From: Stentor coeruleus
Taxonomy: Eukaryota; Ciliophora; Heterotrichea; Heterotrichida; Stentoridae
Reading direction: 5' to 3'
Assembly: GCA_001970955.1 (NCBI GenBank)
Contig: MPUH01000413.1
Span: 1 to 56,085 of the forward strand
Length of the DNA: 56,085 nt
Below the pieces are notes generated by a model. It worked only from the letters and a program-made list of their open reading frames with translations. It was not told the origin of the DNA and did not search any database. This document shows positions 41,881-52,700 of this stretch, in pieces. Numbering within the stretch: the stretch's first letter is position 1; every line of letters starts with the position of its first letter. The position numbers and the translations under genes were made by a program.

Positions 41881-44153
41881 ATGGCTATAATGTCTAACCA
41901 CAACAACAGAAAACTCCTAAATCCCCACGAAAAGTACATACGCCTTATAAACTACTACGACCTTCCTGTAACTTTACCTAACACCAAGCCAACAAATTAT
42001 AATTTTATAGCAAATTTCATAACAAAAAGCTCAACTTTATTTGAAAAACTCAAAAACACTTTCTTAAACTTGTTTTTCCCAACAGCCAAAATCAATAGTT
42101 TCCCTTCACCTCATTATTCACCGACCAAGTCTTCTCAATCCTCTATAAAATCTCCATATCTTAGCTTGGAAAACTTAAACTTATCTTCAAATCAACAAGG
42201 ATACAAAAGACTTCCTGACTGGGATACGGGATTTATTGAAATGAAAAAAAAAATCAGATGCCGAAATTTCTCAGTACAAACTGATGCTTTAATAGAATCT
42301 GAGGCAAATTTGACTCCTTTTAAACCTCAGATTCGTAAACAGATTAAAGGAAATTGTAGAAAAAATTATGATGATGAAGGAAAAAAATATGAGGAAATAG
42401 AGACAATAGAATCAGAAAATGTGGATAAGGACAATAAAATGACGACAATAATTAGAGGGATTTTAAAGGTTGTTGATAGGAAAAAAATCAGAATTTGTAA
42501 AGGTCAGAATGTTGAGGTTAGGGCTAGAGAAAATGATGGGATTAAGGATTTGGGTATAAAAAGTATGGATAAAAAGAATGATGTTGAGGGTTTTAGGACA
42601 AAGGTACAAGAGGGAAGGGGAAATGATTGCTTGGATGGAGAAAAAAGTGAGAAAAATGTAGAAAAAAACGAGGTTAGGATTTTAGAAAAGAAGAAAATAG
42701 AGGAAAATGATTTAGAACAAAAAAAAGATAAGCAGATACTTGTAGAAAGCAGTAAAGATAATAAGGAAAATGCTGATAAGTCAAGTAAATATGAGGGCCA
42801 TAATGGGAACATACTAAGGAATCCTTTTGAAGTTCAAGTAAATATGAGGGCCATAATGGGAGCATACTAAGGAATCCTTTTGAAGTTCAACAAAATATAG
42901 AAAACTTGTCAGTCCCCACATTTGAAACCCCCTCAACTAGGTGTTTTAATAGTACTCCTCAGACTATAAACCCTTTTTTCACAGCAAACACTCCATTATT
43001 TTCTACAATAAATGAAGATTCTAGCATAAACTCAAACTCTTTTATACCAAGCAGCGAAAGACTTTTAATAGAAAACCAATCTTTGCCAGTACCCCCAACA
43101 CAAATTGAAGAAAAAAATCAATTTCTATCACAAACCACATATAGTAATAATGGGGATTTTGTTTTCTCAGGGAATTCTATAAACAACCCAGGACAGCCTC
43201 TTTACCAAATCACTCAAAGTAACCCTTTTCTCAATCTGAATGCAATAAACCAAGTAGAAATCCCATATGCTTTTGGATCTACAACACAAAATCTAGATCA
43301 TTTTTCTAATCTCCCAGCTTCAAAAATTATAACTCAGCATGTTTCCCCTAATAATCCTCAAGAAAACCTTTTTTCATCTATAAACATCCCTTTAACCCAA
43401 TCATTTACAACTCAGTCAACAGTAAATTCAAACATATTTTCAGAGCTGGTTGAAAAGCCTCAAAATGAACCTTCTTTAAAAACCCTTCAAAATGAGAAAA
43501 TATTATTAAACACTTTAGATGTTGAAATGGGTAACCCTGACAATTCTTTAAATGAAAATAAAAGTGGGCTTTTTTCATGTCCTCAGTCTAGTCTTTTTAG
43601 CAACCAATTTGCCCCTGTTAGTTTTGGAAATGATTTTAAAGGAGGATTAGCAGGAAGTCTTCCAAACCAGCAAAAATCTTTGTTTGCTACACATGCAAAT
43701 GAATCTAAACCTTTTACAGAAATAGATGCTAATCAGAAGGGGTTGTTTTCTGATAATAAAATGCAGGGTAATGAAGTAAAAATATCGAATTCTCTGTTTT
43801 CTGATGAAAAAAGTGCTAATTTGCTTTTTAGTCAGCAAAAAAAACCTAAAAACAAGTTTTCTAGTATTCTTGATAGTCAACAAAATTTCCTGAGCATTTC
43901 TCCCCCTATTAGCACCCCAGGACAACTGAAATCTTTGTTTGGTGTAAACGAAAATACAAATAATAAAATTCAGCAAGGGTCACTATTTGGGAATATCAAC
44001 AAAGAGAATTTACAAGAGCCACTTTTTGGTTCAGGGGTTTTTCAAAATGAAAAAAGTGGCAGTTTAAACATACAAATAACAGATAGTTCTAATGAAAAAA
44101 AAGGGTTTTCACTAGGTATAGTTGGCTCACAGAGCAAAAAAAGTAAAAAATGA
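41881..44153 (+). CDS. FG/SLFG-rich nucleoporin-like protein (split by a 53-nt duplication)
   Basis: Two frames, 41881-42870 and the one running to 44153, become one 739-residue frame when a 53-nt tandem duplication (42781-42833 / 42834-42886) is collapsed. The N-terminal part has an amphipathic or hydrophobic stretch (FEKLKNTFLNLFFPTAK) that could touch membrane, then a Lys/Glu/Asp-rich middle. The C-terminal 420 residues are disordered, rich in Ser, Asn, Gln and Phe, with SLFG, SFG, LFGS and many SLFS/GLFS motifs typical of nuclear-pore FG repeats. The motif SVQTD (42271-42285) resembles an LC8-binding site of the kind that recurs in yeast Nup159. This fits a nuclear-pore component but no orthologue can be assigned. 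Confidence 0.6.
42781..42886. repeat. Tandem duplication, 2 x 53 nt, frame-breaking
   Basis: The adjacent copies 42781-42833 and 42834-42886 differ at one base (A at 42809, G at 42862). Since 53 is not a multiple of 3 it breaks the frame of the surrounding gene. Together with a second 53-nt duplication at 55575-55680 it is probably an assembly join. Confidence 0.9.
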
Positions 44154-45084
44154 TGTAAATAATTTTGATATACAAATTTTTAATAAGAAAGAAGTAAGTA
44201 GGCTTGATTTTAGTTTGAAATAGATGGATTTATTTGAAATTTGCCAGGCTTTTATATAGAAGTAATTTTTTTAAATACAAACATGCATTGGGAATTTTTA
44301 ATATAAAGTTTGAGGCTGAAAATAGGATTATTAGCATAAAAATATAAATAAGGATAACACTTATAAAGGCTTATGCTTACTGTCCTAGTAAATTAAACTA
44401 TATAATTTATAGTGGCTTCTATTATTTTAAAAGCCTAAATGAAATTAAATTCTAAATTTATTGTTATTTATAGCAAAATACTTTTTATAATAAGTTTGCA
44501 GCAAGTATAAATTAAAATATGATAATTTTCTTCTACAATTTTTTATTACTTTGATTCATAATCTATATATTTTAACATTTTAAATTTTGTTTTTTTAGTA
44601 GTTCTGATTTAAGAAATTCAAGTGAGTAGCGTAATTTATTATAGAAAAAGAAGTTGTGCATCCAAATATATTTTTTTACTATACAATGATTTTAATATAA
44701 CATAATTCACAAAACTTAGTAATCAACAAAAAATAAAAAAATTACTCAATCAACTTTTATTTTATCCCCAATAAATTCATACATTAATATTAACTACTGC
44801 ATATTTTTATACCTTCCCAATCTTTCTTTATGATAGCTTACCATAATTTATCATAACATATAATAACTAATCTCCTACAATTCATCAAATCATCAAACTT
44901 TTTATCAAAATCAACCTCAAAACCCATCTCTTCATCCATATTTCCTCATTTGACTTACCCTGAATGTCACACCTCATTAACCCTCTACTATTTTTTCTAA
45001 AACCTACAAAAACAAAATACACTTTTTCATCTCAAACAACCAAACTTTTAATATCCAATACAATTTTCATCAATCTGCACTAAA
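44154..45084. other. Intergenic, 0.93 kb
   Basis: AT-rich. From about 44700 to the kinesin ATG the plus strand is C-rich and G-poor. No gene, RNA or repeat is recognised. Confidence 0.5.
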
Positions 45085-47832
45085 ATGACTATAAAAATGA
45101 AAAACCTTAATGAAAAAGGAAGCAATGTTAAAGTTGTATGCCGATTTCGCCCTTTAATCGAAATAGAAATCGCCCATGGAAGCATTGACAAACCCATTTT
45201 CTCATTTCCTTCAGATGAATATGTTCATGTGGTAGATGGTGAAAGTTTTACTTTCGATAAAGTTTTTTCCCCAGCATCTTCACAAAAGGAAATATTCGAA
45301 AGTGTTGGAGTTCCAATAATTGAAGACGTGTTAACAGGGTACAATGGTACTGTTATAGCATATGGTCAAACAGGCTCAGGTAAAAGTTACTCTATGTTGG
45401 GAAATAACATTTATGACATGACTTTTAAAGGAATTATCCCCCGAGCTGTAGGTTTGGTTTTTGAATCAGTGGAAAAATTTGTTACAAATACTGAGTTTAC
45501 ATTAAAATGCTCAATGCTAGAGATTTATAAAGAGAAACTTAAGGACTTGTTAGGGGATAGTAATGACTTGAAAATTAANCTAGAGATTTATAAAGAGAAA
45601 CTTAAGGACTTGTTAGGGGATAGTAATGACTTGAAAATTAAGGAAGATAGGTTTAGAGGAATTTATGTACAGGGGCTTAATGAGTTTTATGTTTCTAGTG
45701 AAGAAGAAACATTTTCTTTGATTATTTTGGGTGAAAGGAATAGGACTGTAGCATCAACTAAGATGAACAGTGCAAGTTCAAGAAGCCATCAGTTGTTTAT
45801 GTTTGAAGTTAAACAGAAACTTCAGAATGGTACAGAAAAACGAGGACTTTTGAATTTAGTTGATTTGGCTGGATCTGAGAAAATCAATCAAACTGGGGTC
45901 ACTGGCAACAATCTTGAAGAAGCTAAAAAAATTAATCTGTCCTTAAGTGCTTTAAGTAATGTGATCAAAGCTCTTACAAGCCATAATGAGCATATACCTT
46001 ATAGAGACTCTAAACTTACTAGGTTACTTCAAGAATCTTTAGGAGGAAATTATAAGACTACTCTTATAATATGCTGTTCACCACATCCAAGAAATCTTGA
46101 AGACACTTTAAACACTTTGAAATTCGCCCAACGAGCAAAGACTATTAAAAACAAAGCTAGATTAAATATACAAAAATCCGTTGAAGCATATATAAAAATC
46201 ATAGAAGAATTGAAATTACAGCTCAATCAAGCTAATAGTGAAATTGAGAAACTAAAGATTATGCCAAATATTATCAAGCCTATAGATCGTGATATGAAAA
46301 GATGTTTAACATTCATGCCAAGTCAATTAAGTGAAGAATTTGTAATATATAATCATCAAAACCCAGAACAAAAATCGATCTCAGTAAATGATCTTGAAAT
46401 GGATGAAGGCACTGAAATCTCAAGATTAAAAGAAGAAATTGTAAACCTTAAACAAGAAAATACAGATCTCGAAACTCAAGTTTCTGAACTAAAAGGATGT
46501 TTGGCAAAAGAAACAAGCAAAAGAATCACTGATGAAAAAAGGTTCTTTGAGTATTGTGTCGAACAATTCGCGAATAACCAAAAAGAAAAATTCCGATTAA
46601 CTGATAGTGAAGTGCTTAGAGAAGAAAATAAGTCTTTAAAAATCCAAGTTTCAATACTAAAATCCCATATAGAGAAATTAAATGCTAAATTCACAATACT
46701 TTTAAAGAAACTTCGTAAAGGGGAGAAAATTTCTGAATGGGAATTCAATGAAACTAAGCTAAACATGAACAATCTAGCATCTTATACACAGGATACTGTT
46801 TTGCCAATAGAAGAAAGTGAACTTGAGACTTTGATAGAATTTGATTTTAACCCAGAAAACTTGATCAAAAAAGACTGTTATGCCCAGGAAATGTGTATTG
46901 CCCTAGAAGAAAGCTCGAAAATCAATCAGGATGTTGTAATTTTTCAGTTGAAAAAACAAGTTATCAGTTCTGGGTTAATCAACTGCGAGCTTATAAGGAA
47001 TTATTATGAGCATCAATGGCGTGAAAAACTTGTTAAAGAAAAATACAATCTGAAAGTTAAGCTTCTGAGTGTGCAAGAAAAGAAAATCGCGTCTTTAGAA
47101 AGCATTTTGGATCGAATGCAGAAAAGTTATAGTAAACTCATTGAGCTTATTGAAAGGTCAAATAGCGTCGTGTCTAATTCTTTTGTTGTAGAAGAGACTA
47201 GAAAAGGGAATATTGTTAAACCAATCAAAGGGAAAATTGCTAAACAAGGAACACTTATAAGAAAAAACTCCAGAGGGACAAGTAAAAACCTTTCAAACGC
47301 AGGATTCAGTCCAGTATCACGTAAAGGTTCAGCTCAAAACCTAAGCGAAAACACAGTCAAGTTTAGGGCAATGAAATCTGGTTTTCAATTGCAATGTTTA
47401 TATAACGAACAACTAAGACAAGATTTAAATACTATAAAAAATGAAAGAAACTCATATAAAACTTTATATTTAGATCTACAATTGCAGCATCTAGAAGTTT
47501 ATAATAGAGAGAAAAAAAGGTGGGAGAATTATGTTGAACAATTAAAAAATGTTTGCAATCAAGAACTTGTTAGAAAACAAAATGAGATTAATAAACTTAA
47601 TGAACAAGTTGGAGAATGGATGGAAATGTATCAGCAACTAAGGGCAAATGATGGGAAAAATATATATCATTGTGTTACTGAGAGGAAGATGAGAACAAGT
47701 GTTTCTATACAAAGAAAAAGTGATTTTATGGGTGATGTAAAGAATTCACCTTTTCATATGAAGAGTAAGTCGAAAAAACTGTCGATGATTGGGTCGATAT
47801 TTGGAGATAAAAGTCCTGCGATGTTTGAGTGA
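45085..47832 (+). CDS. Kinesin motor protein, kinesin-1-like
   Basis: After removing the in-frame 62-nt duplication plus N, the product is 894 residues with an N-terminal motor (about residues 14-350). Motifs in order are VVCRFRP, the P-loop GQTGSGKS (94-101), switch I SSRSH, switch II LVDLAGSEK, and the microtubule-binding segment HIPYRDSKLTRLLQESLGG. The neck RAKTIKNKARLN resembles kinesin-1. A neck coil and interrupted coiled coils follow, then a basic linker (NSRGTSKNLSN) and a positively charged tail. It would move along microtubules towards plus ends carrying cargo; the lack of a recognisable light-chain-binding or IAK tail motif leaves the exact subfamily open. The P-loop ends in Ser rather than Thr. 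It ends with TGA. Confidence 0.93.
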   Translation: MTIKMKNLNEKGSNVKVVCRFRPLIEIEIAHGSIDKPIFSFPSDEYVHVVDGESFTFDKVFSPASSQKEIFESVGVPIIEDVLTGYNGTVIAYGQTGSGKSYSMLGNNIYDMTFKGIIPRAVGLVFESVEKFVTNTEFTLKCSMLEIYKEKLKDLLGDSNDLKIXLEIYKEKLKDLLGDSNDLKIKEDRFRGIYVQGLNEFYVSSEEETFSLIILGERNRTVASTKMNSASSRSHQLFMFEVKQKLQNGTEKRGLLNLVDLAGSEKINQTGVTGNNLEEAKKINLSLSALSNVIKALTSHNEHIPYRDSKLTRLLQESLGGNYKTTLIICCSPHPRNLEDTLNTLKFAQRAKTIKNKARLNIQKSVEAYIKIIEELKLQLNQANSEIEKLKIMPNIIKPIDRDMKRCLTFMPSQLSEEFVIYNHQNPEQKSISVNDLEMDEGTEISRLKEEIVNLKQENTDLETQVSELKGCLAKETSKRITDEKRFFEYCVEQFANNQKEKFRLTDSEVLREENKSLKIQVSILKSHIEKLNAKFTILLKKLRKGEKISEWEFNETKLNMNNLASYTQDTVLPIEESELETLIEFDFNPENLIKKDCYAQEMCIALEESSKINQDVVIFQLKKQVISSGLINCELIRNYYEHQWREKLVKEKYNLKVKLLSVQEKKIASLESILDRMQKSYSKLIELIERSNSVVSNSFVVEETRKGNIVKPIKGKIAKQGTLIRKNSRGTSKNLSNAGFSPVSRKGSAQNLSENTVKFRAMKSGFQLQCLYNEQLRQDLNTIKNERNSYKTLYLDLQLQHLEVYNREKKRWENYVEQLKNVCNQELVRKQNEINKLNEQVGEWMEMYQQLRANDGKNIYHCVTERKMRTSVSIQRKSDFMGDVKNSPFHMKSKSKKLSMIGSIFGDKSPAMFE
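45517..45641. other. 62-nt duplication around N at 45579 (assembly scar in the kinesin)
   Basis: Bases 45517-45578 recur at 45580-45641, separated by one N. The total insertion of 63 nt keeps the frame, so the motor domain appears with 21 extra residues that no kinesin has. Confidence 0.92.
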
Positions 47833-49793
47833 AATTTATAAATAATTTTATGATTAGGAATCGATTGTGGGAATTTATGATCAAATTTGGGTGGCTTTTT
47901 AAATATAAATTATGGTTTTAGTTTTTGGGAAATTAAGATTTTGATTTTTAATGTGCAGATAAGGTTTAAGGTGTGGAAAGAATAGAGATTTTTAATTTTA
48001 AGAACTTAAAGCATAGGTAAATATGATTTTTTTATATTATATTTACTATTATAATCATGGATTTTGAAAAAAATTAGTTATAATGTGAGAAGATTAGAAA
48101 AATAGTAAATATTAAATTTTGATAGTTTGAATATATTTTTTTTAGCAATACTTTTATACATGTATTAATTAAAGTTTAGGTTGAAACATTAAAAATTAGT
48201 TAGAAATAATATTATGCCTAATCATGTTTTAAAAAATACTGGTTCCTTTGAAAATCTAAATGGTTTTAGTGTTAATTTAAATAATTTATAAATATTGCAT
48301 TGCTCCTGTCCTTATAAAATAAAAAATTTTGTAGAAAAATATAAAATTGTTTGTATTTTTTTATTCGTTTATGACTTTAGCCTTAACACTATAAATTTTT
48401 CATAATATTATTTTATAGGACATTTTAACATATAAATATATTTATTATCATTTTCAAATAACTCATACAAGCTTCAATCTAGTATTTATAAAGACTGTGA
48501 TAATTAATTTAAAAAATTACAATAAATTTATAGAAATAAATATCAATATTGGCTTTAGATAATCATATTGCTTATAGATAAATTTATAAAAATCAGTATA
48601 AATACTAATGATGAATATAAAAAAAATTTGTGAATTTTTGAAGAGGTTTTCGGCTATCAGGAAAGATGTCAGTTTATTATAAAATAATTTTAATTCTAAG
48701 CAATTCATAGTTTATATAAATTTTATAAATAAATTTCCAAGATAAAAAGATAATAAATAACTCTATTCACATTTTTGGTATATTTATACTAAATAGTTAA
48801 AAAATACTAACTAAAAAGCATAATCAATACTCATAAATAATCTTAAAGGATGTTAGATGATTTAAGTTTAAGCCTATTTTGATTATTTTCATAAAAGTAC
48901 ATTTAAAATCTCTGATGCTAAATTTCACAAGATTTAATAGATTTTTTAATTATAGGATTTATCGTTTGGGTTATTAATTTTTTTGATACGTTTTGTATTT
49001 GGTTTAGTTAAAATATGATTATTCAAGAATCCTAAAGGCCTATAATTCGAATTTTTTAATTCAATCAAGATTTATTAAGACTTTTTAGAAATTGAATTGT
49101 TTTAATTTGTAAATTCAGTATAGTATATACTATAAAGTTTAAATTAAATGTAAAATTGCTTGAATATAACTCAGAGTATTGATAATCATGCATTTATATA
49201 CATAAATTGACTATCTTGAATTTTAAGGTAAATTGCATTTAATCAAGATAATCAAATATAATAAAATTATAATGTCTTACTTGATAATAATAGATTCACT
49301 AACTTATTTCCTAATTTTTTTTATAAAGTTTCAAAGCATAAATTAAGATAAACTAGTTCCAAAGTCTTAAAGATTCATAAATTATTCTTAAAACTATTCC
49401 ATAAGAGCTTTAAGAAATAATTCACCTATGGTAAATTCCTCTATCAAAAAATATAATTTCCTACACAACATGTCAATCTTCTTCATAATTCTTCCAATAC
49501 ATCAACCCAAAAAGCCTTTCAAGCCACACAGACAATTTTTCTTGATTAAAAATAATTGCCGATTTACTAAAAAATTTTTCCAAAAATACAAATTTCCTTA
49601 TGTTTTTACTTTAAAACTTATAATATTCCCACAAATCAAACCTCAAACTCAAAACTTCATCCCTAAAATCATCCAAAAAACCAAGCAAAATTTTTCTCGA
49701 CAAGGGTCTTTTGTAAGTTAAAATGTCAATACAACTAAACCATATTGGGAGATAAAATGATATAAGCCCATAAGCGATAACAATATAAAATTA
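47833..49793. other. Long AT-rich intergenic region, 1.96 kb
   Basis: No supportable gene. From about 49430 to the ATG at 49794 the plus strand is C-rich and G-poor, which also keeps a 97-codon frame open at 49428-49721. That frame has no protein-like features. The probable promoter of the repeat-tail gene lies here. Confidence 0.5.
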
Positions 49794-52700
49794 ATGGTTG
49801 AAGCTTCAACACGCAACCTAGGTGCAATCCTCCGTAGGATTGGCTTAGAAGATATAGATTTTTATTATTTCAATCGAGATAAGCAAATAATAGTCCACGT
49901 GACTAGTCGTTCTGTCGCTTCCACCGAATTGCATCAAAAGATCTTGGTGCATAGAGAAAGCCCTTTGTGTTTTATATCGCCAACAAAGCTTGCACTTGGG
50001 TTAGGTCCAAACGAAGCCACAGAACTTTCAATTCTGGACTTGTCGACTCAGGATATTAAGCATTTAACCACATTTCCTCTTCACTGTTCAGGAGGACAGA
50101 TGCATTATTACATGAATAAAATTTACTATGTAGGGGCTCATCATGAAAACCAATCTCATATTATGGTCTATCATTTAGATAAAGATCTATGGGAAATACC
50201 AACTGAAAAGCCTTATGTTGAAGAAATTAAAAGGGATATCTCGAAAAGCTCAAAGAGTAAAGAAAAATCAACTAAAGAAGTTAAAGGCCAGAGAAATGAG
50301 TTCAAACTTAAAAACTTGATACATACAGGATCGTGCTTGCACAATGGAAAGATTTACTTTGTTGGAGGAATGAGAGTTATGAGCAATGGAAATACAAAAT
50401 CTAATCTTAAAGTCTATTCAATAAACCTTGACGACAATATGAAAATTGCTTATGAAGGATTAAGATTACCTTTTGCTGTAATGAATTCATCAGTTGGGTA
50501 TCAAGATAACGAACTTTATATCATGGCTGGTACTGATGAGAAAAATCAACCAAATATGTTCACATGCAAAATTTCTATTGGGGAAAAAATGGTCAAACCT
50601 CTAGACAATTCCTTTGTCAAATTCTATGAAAACTTCCCTGTTTATAACAGAAGCGACTATACTATTTTTATATCTTTTCCAACATGCGCAGTTCGATTGC
50701 AAGGCCTTGAATATTGGATTGTGTTTATGATGGACCCTAATGTTTTTTATCCTTGTAAGTTGTGTGAACAAAAACTTAAAGCTATAGAAAAGAAAACTAA
50801 TGAAAGCGATAGTGATAGTGTTGAAGTGAAAAAAGAGATAAAGATTATAGAGCCATCTAGAAAATCTTCATCAAGTAGTTCAAGTAGTGGGAAAGAAAAA
50901 GGAAAGTTTCCTGAAATTAAGAAGGACAAAAATCGTTCATCATCTTCATCTTCAAGTTCAGGGAAGAAGAAGAAAAAGCCGGTTGTTCCTGTTGTTCCTA
51001 TAGTTCCACCAAAAGAACCTGAAAAACCTAAAGAAAAAAAATCATCATCATCTTCAAGTTCTTCTAGTAAGAAGAAAAAAGAGACTAAACCAATCTCTCC
51101 AATAATTCACCCACCTGCAAAAAAATCATCATCATCTTCATCATCAAGTAAAAAAAAAAGAATTCCTGTAGAACCACCTAAGCCTGTAATACCTGTTGAA
51201 CCACCAAAGGAAGAACCTAAAAAGCCAATGCCCCCAGCTCCTAAACGTCCAGAAGTACCTCATAAAAGAAAATCATCATCATCTTCAAGTTCTTCAAGTA
51301 AAAAGAAAAAAATCCCTGTGGTTCCTCCAAAACCTGTGCCTGTTATTCCAACAAAAAAAGAAGAGCCTAAGAAAAAATCAAGCTCTTCAAGCTCATCTAG
51401 CAGCAAAAAGAAAAAAATTCCAGTGGTTCCTCCAAAACCTGTACCTATTGTCCCACCAAAAAAAGAAGAACCTAAGAAAAAATCATCATCTTCATCGAGT
51501 AGCTCAAGCAAAAAGAAGAAAATAATCCCAGTGACTCCACCCAAACCTATTCCTTCACCTGTAGTGCCACAAAAAAAAGAAGAGCCTAAGAAAAAGTCTT
51601 CATCATCAAGTTCTTCAAGTAGTAAAAACAAAAAAACTCCAGTAATTCCACCTGTTATTCCAATTGTTCCACCGAAAAAAGAAGAGCCTAAGAAGAAATC
51701 TTCATCATCAAGTTCATCAAGCAGTAAGAAAAAGAAAACTCCAATTGTACCTCCTAAGCCTGTACCTGTACCAGCACCACCTAAACCTCCTGTAGAACCT
51801 AAGAAAAAATCTTCATCTTCAAGCTCATCAAGCAGTAAGAAAAAGAAAATTCCAGTTGTACCTCCAAAGCCAGTACCAGTACCAGTACCACCTAAACCTG
51901 TAGAGCCAAAGAAAGAATCTTCATCATCAAGTTCCTCAAGTAGCAAGAAAAAGAAAATTCCAGTTGCACCTCCTAAACCTGTGCCAGTACCAACACCACC
52001 CAAACCTCCTGTAGAACCTAAGAAGAAATCTTCATCATCAAGCTCTTCAAGCAGTAAGAAAAAGAAGACTCCTGTTGTACCTCCTAAGCCTGTACCTGTT
52101 CCAGTACCGCCCAAACCTCATGTAGAGCCAAAGAAGAAATCTTCATCATCAAGTTCATCAAGCAGTAAGAAAAAGAAAACTCCGGTTGTACCTGTGCCAG
52201 TGCCACCTAAGCCTCATGTAGAGCCAAAGAAGAAATCTTCATCATCAAGTTCGTCAAGTAGCAAGAAAAAGAAAATTCCAGTTGTACCTCCTAAGCCTGT
52301 ACCTGTACCAGTACCAGCACCGCCTAAACTACCAGTAGAACCTAAGAAGAAATCTTCTTCATCAAGTTCATCAAGTAGCAAGAAAAAGAAGACTCCTGTT
52401 GTACCTCCTAAGCCTGTACCTGTGCCAGTACCAGCACCACCTAAACCACCAGTAGAACCTAAGAAGAAATCTTCATCATCAAGCTCTTCAAGTAGTAAGA
52501 AAAAGAAAACTCCAGTTGTACCTCCTAAGCCTCTGCCAGTACCAGCACCACCCAAACCTCCTGTAGAACCTAAGAAGAAATCTTCATCATCAAGCTCTTC
52601 AAGCAGTAAGAAAAAGAAGACTCCAGTTGTACCTCCTAAGCCTGTGCCTGTGCCAGTACCAGCACCACCTAAACCTCCAGTAGAGCCTAAGAAGAAATCT

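Noticed and set aside
45579..45579. Extra 21 residues in the kinesin motor domain as a novel insertion
   Set aside because: They are an exact repeat of the preceding residues around an N gap, so an assembly duplication.
49428..49721. 97-codon ORF upstream of the repeat gene
   Set aside because: It lies in a C-rich, G-poor promoter-like flank, has no domain or signal, and looks open only because of composition.
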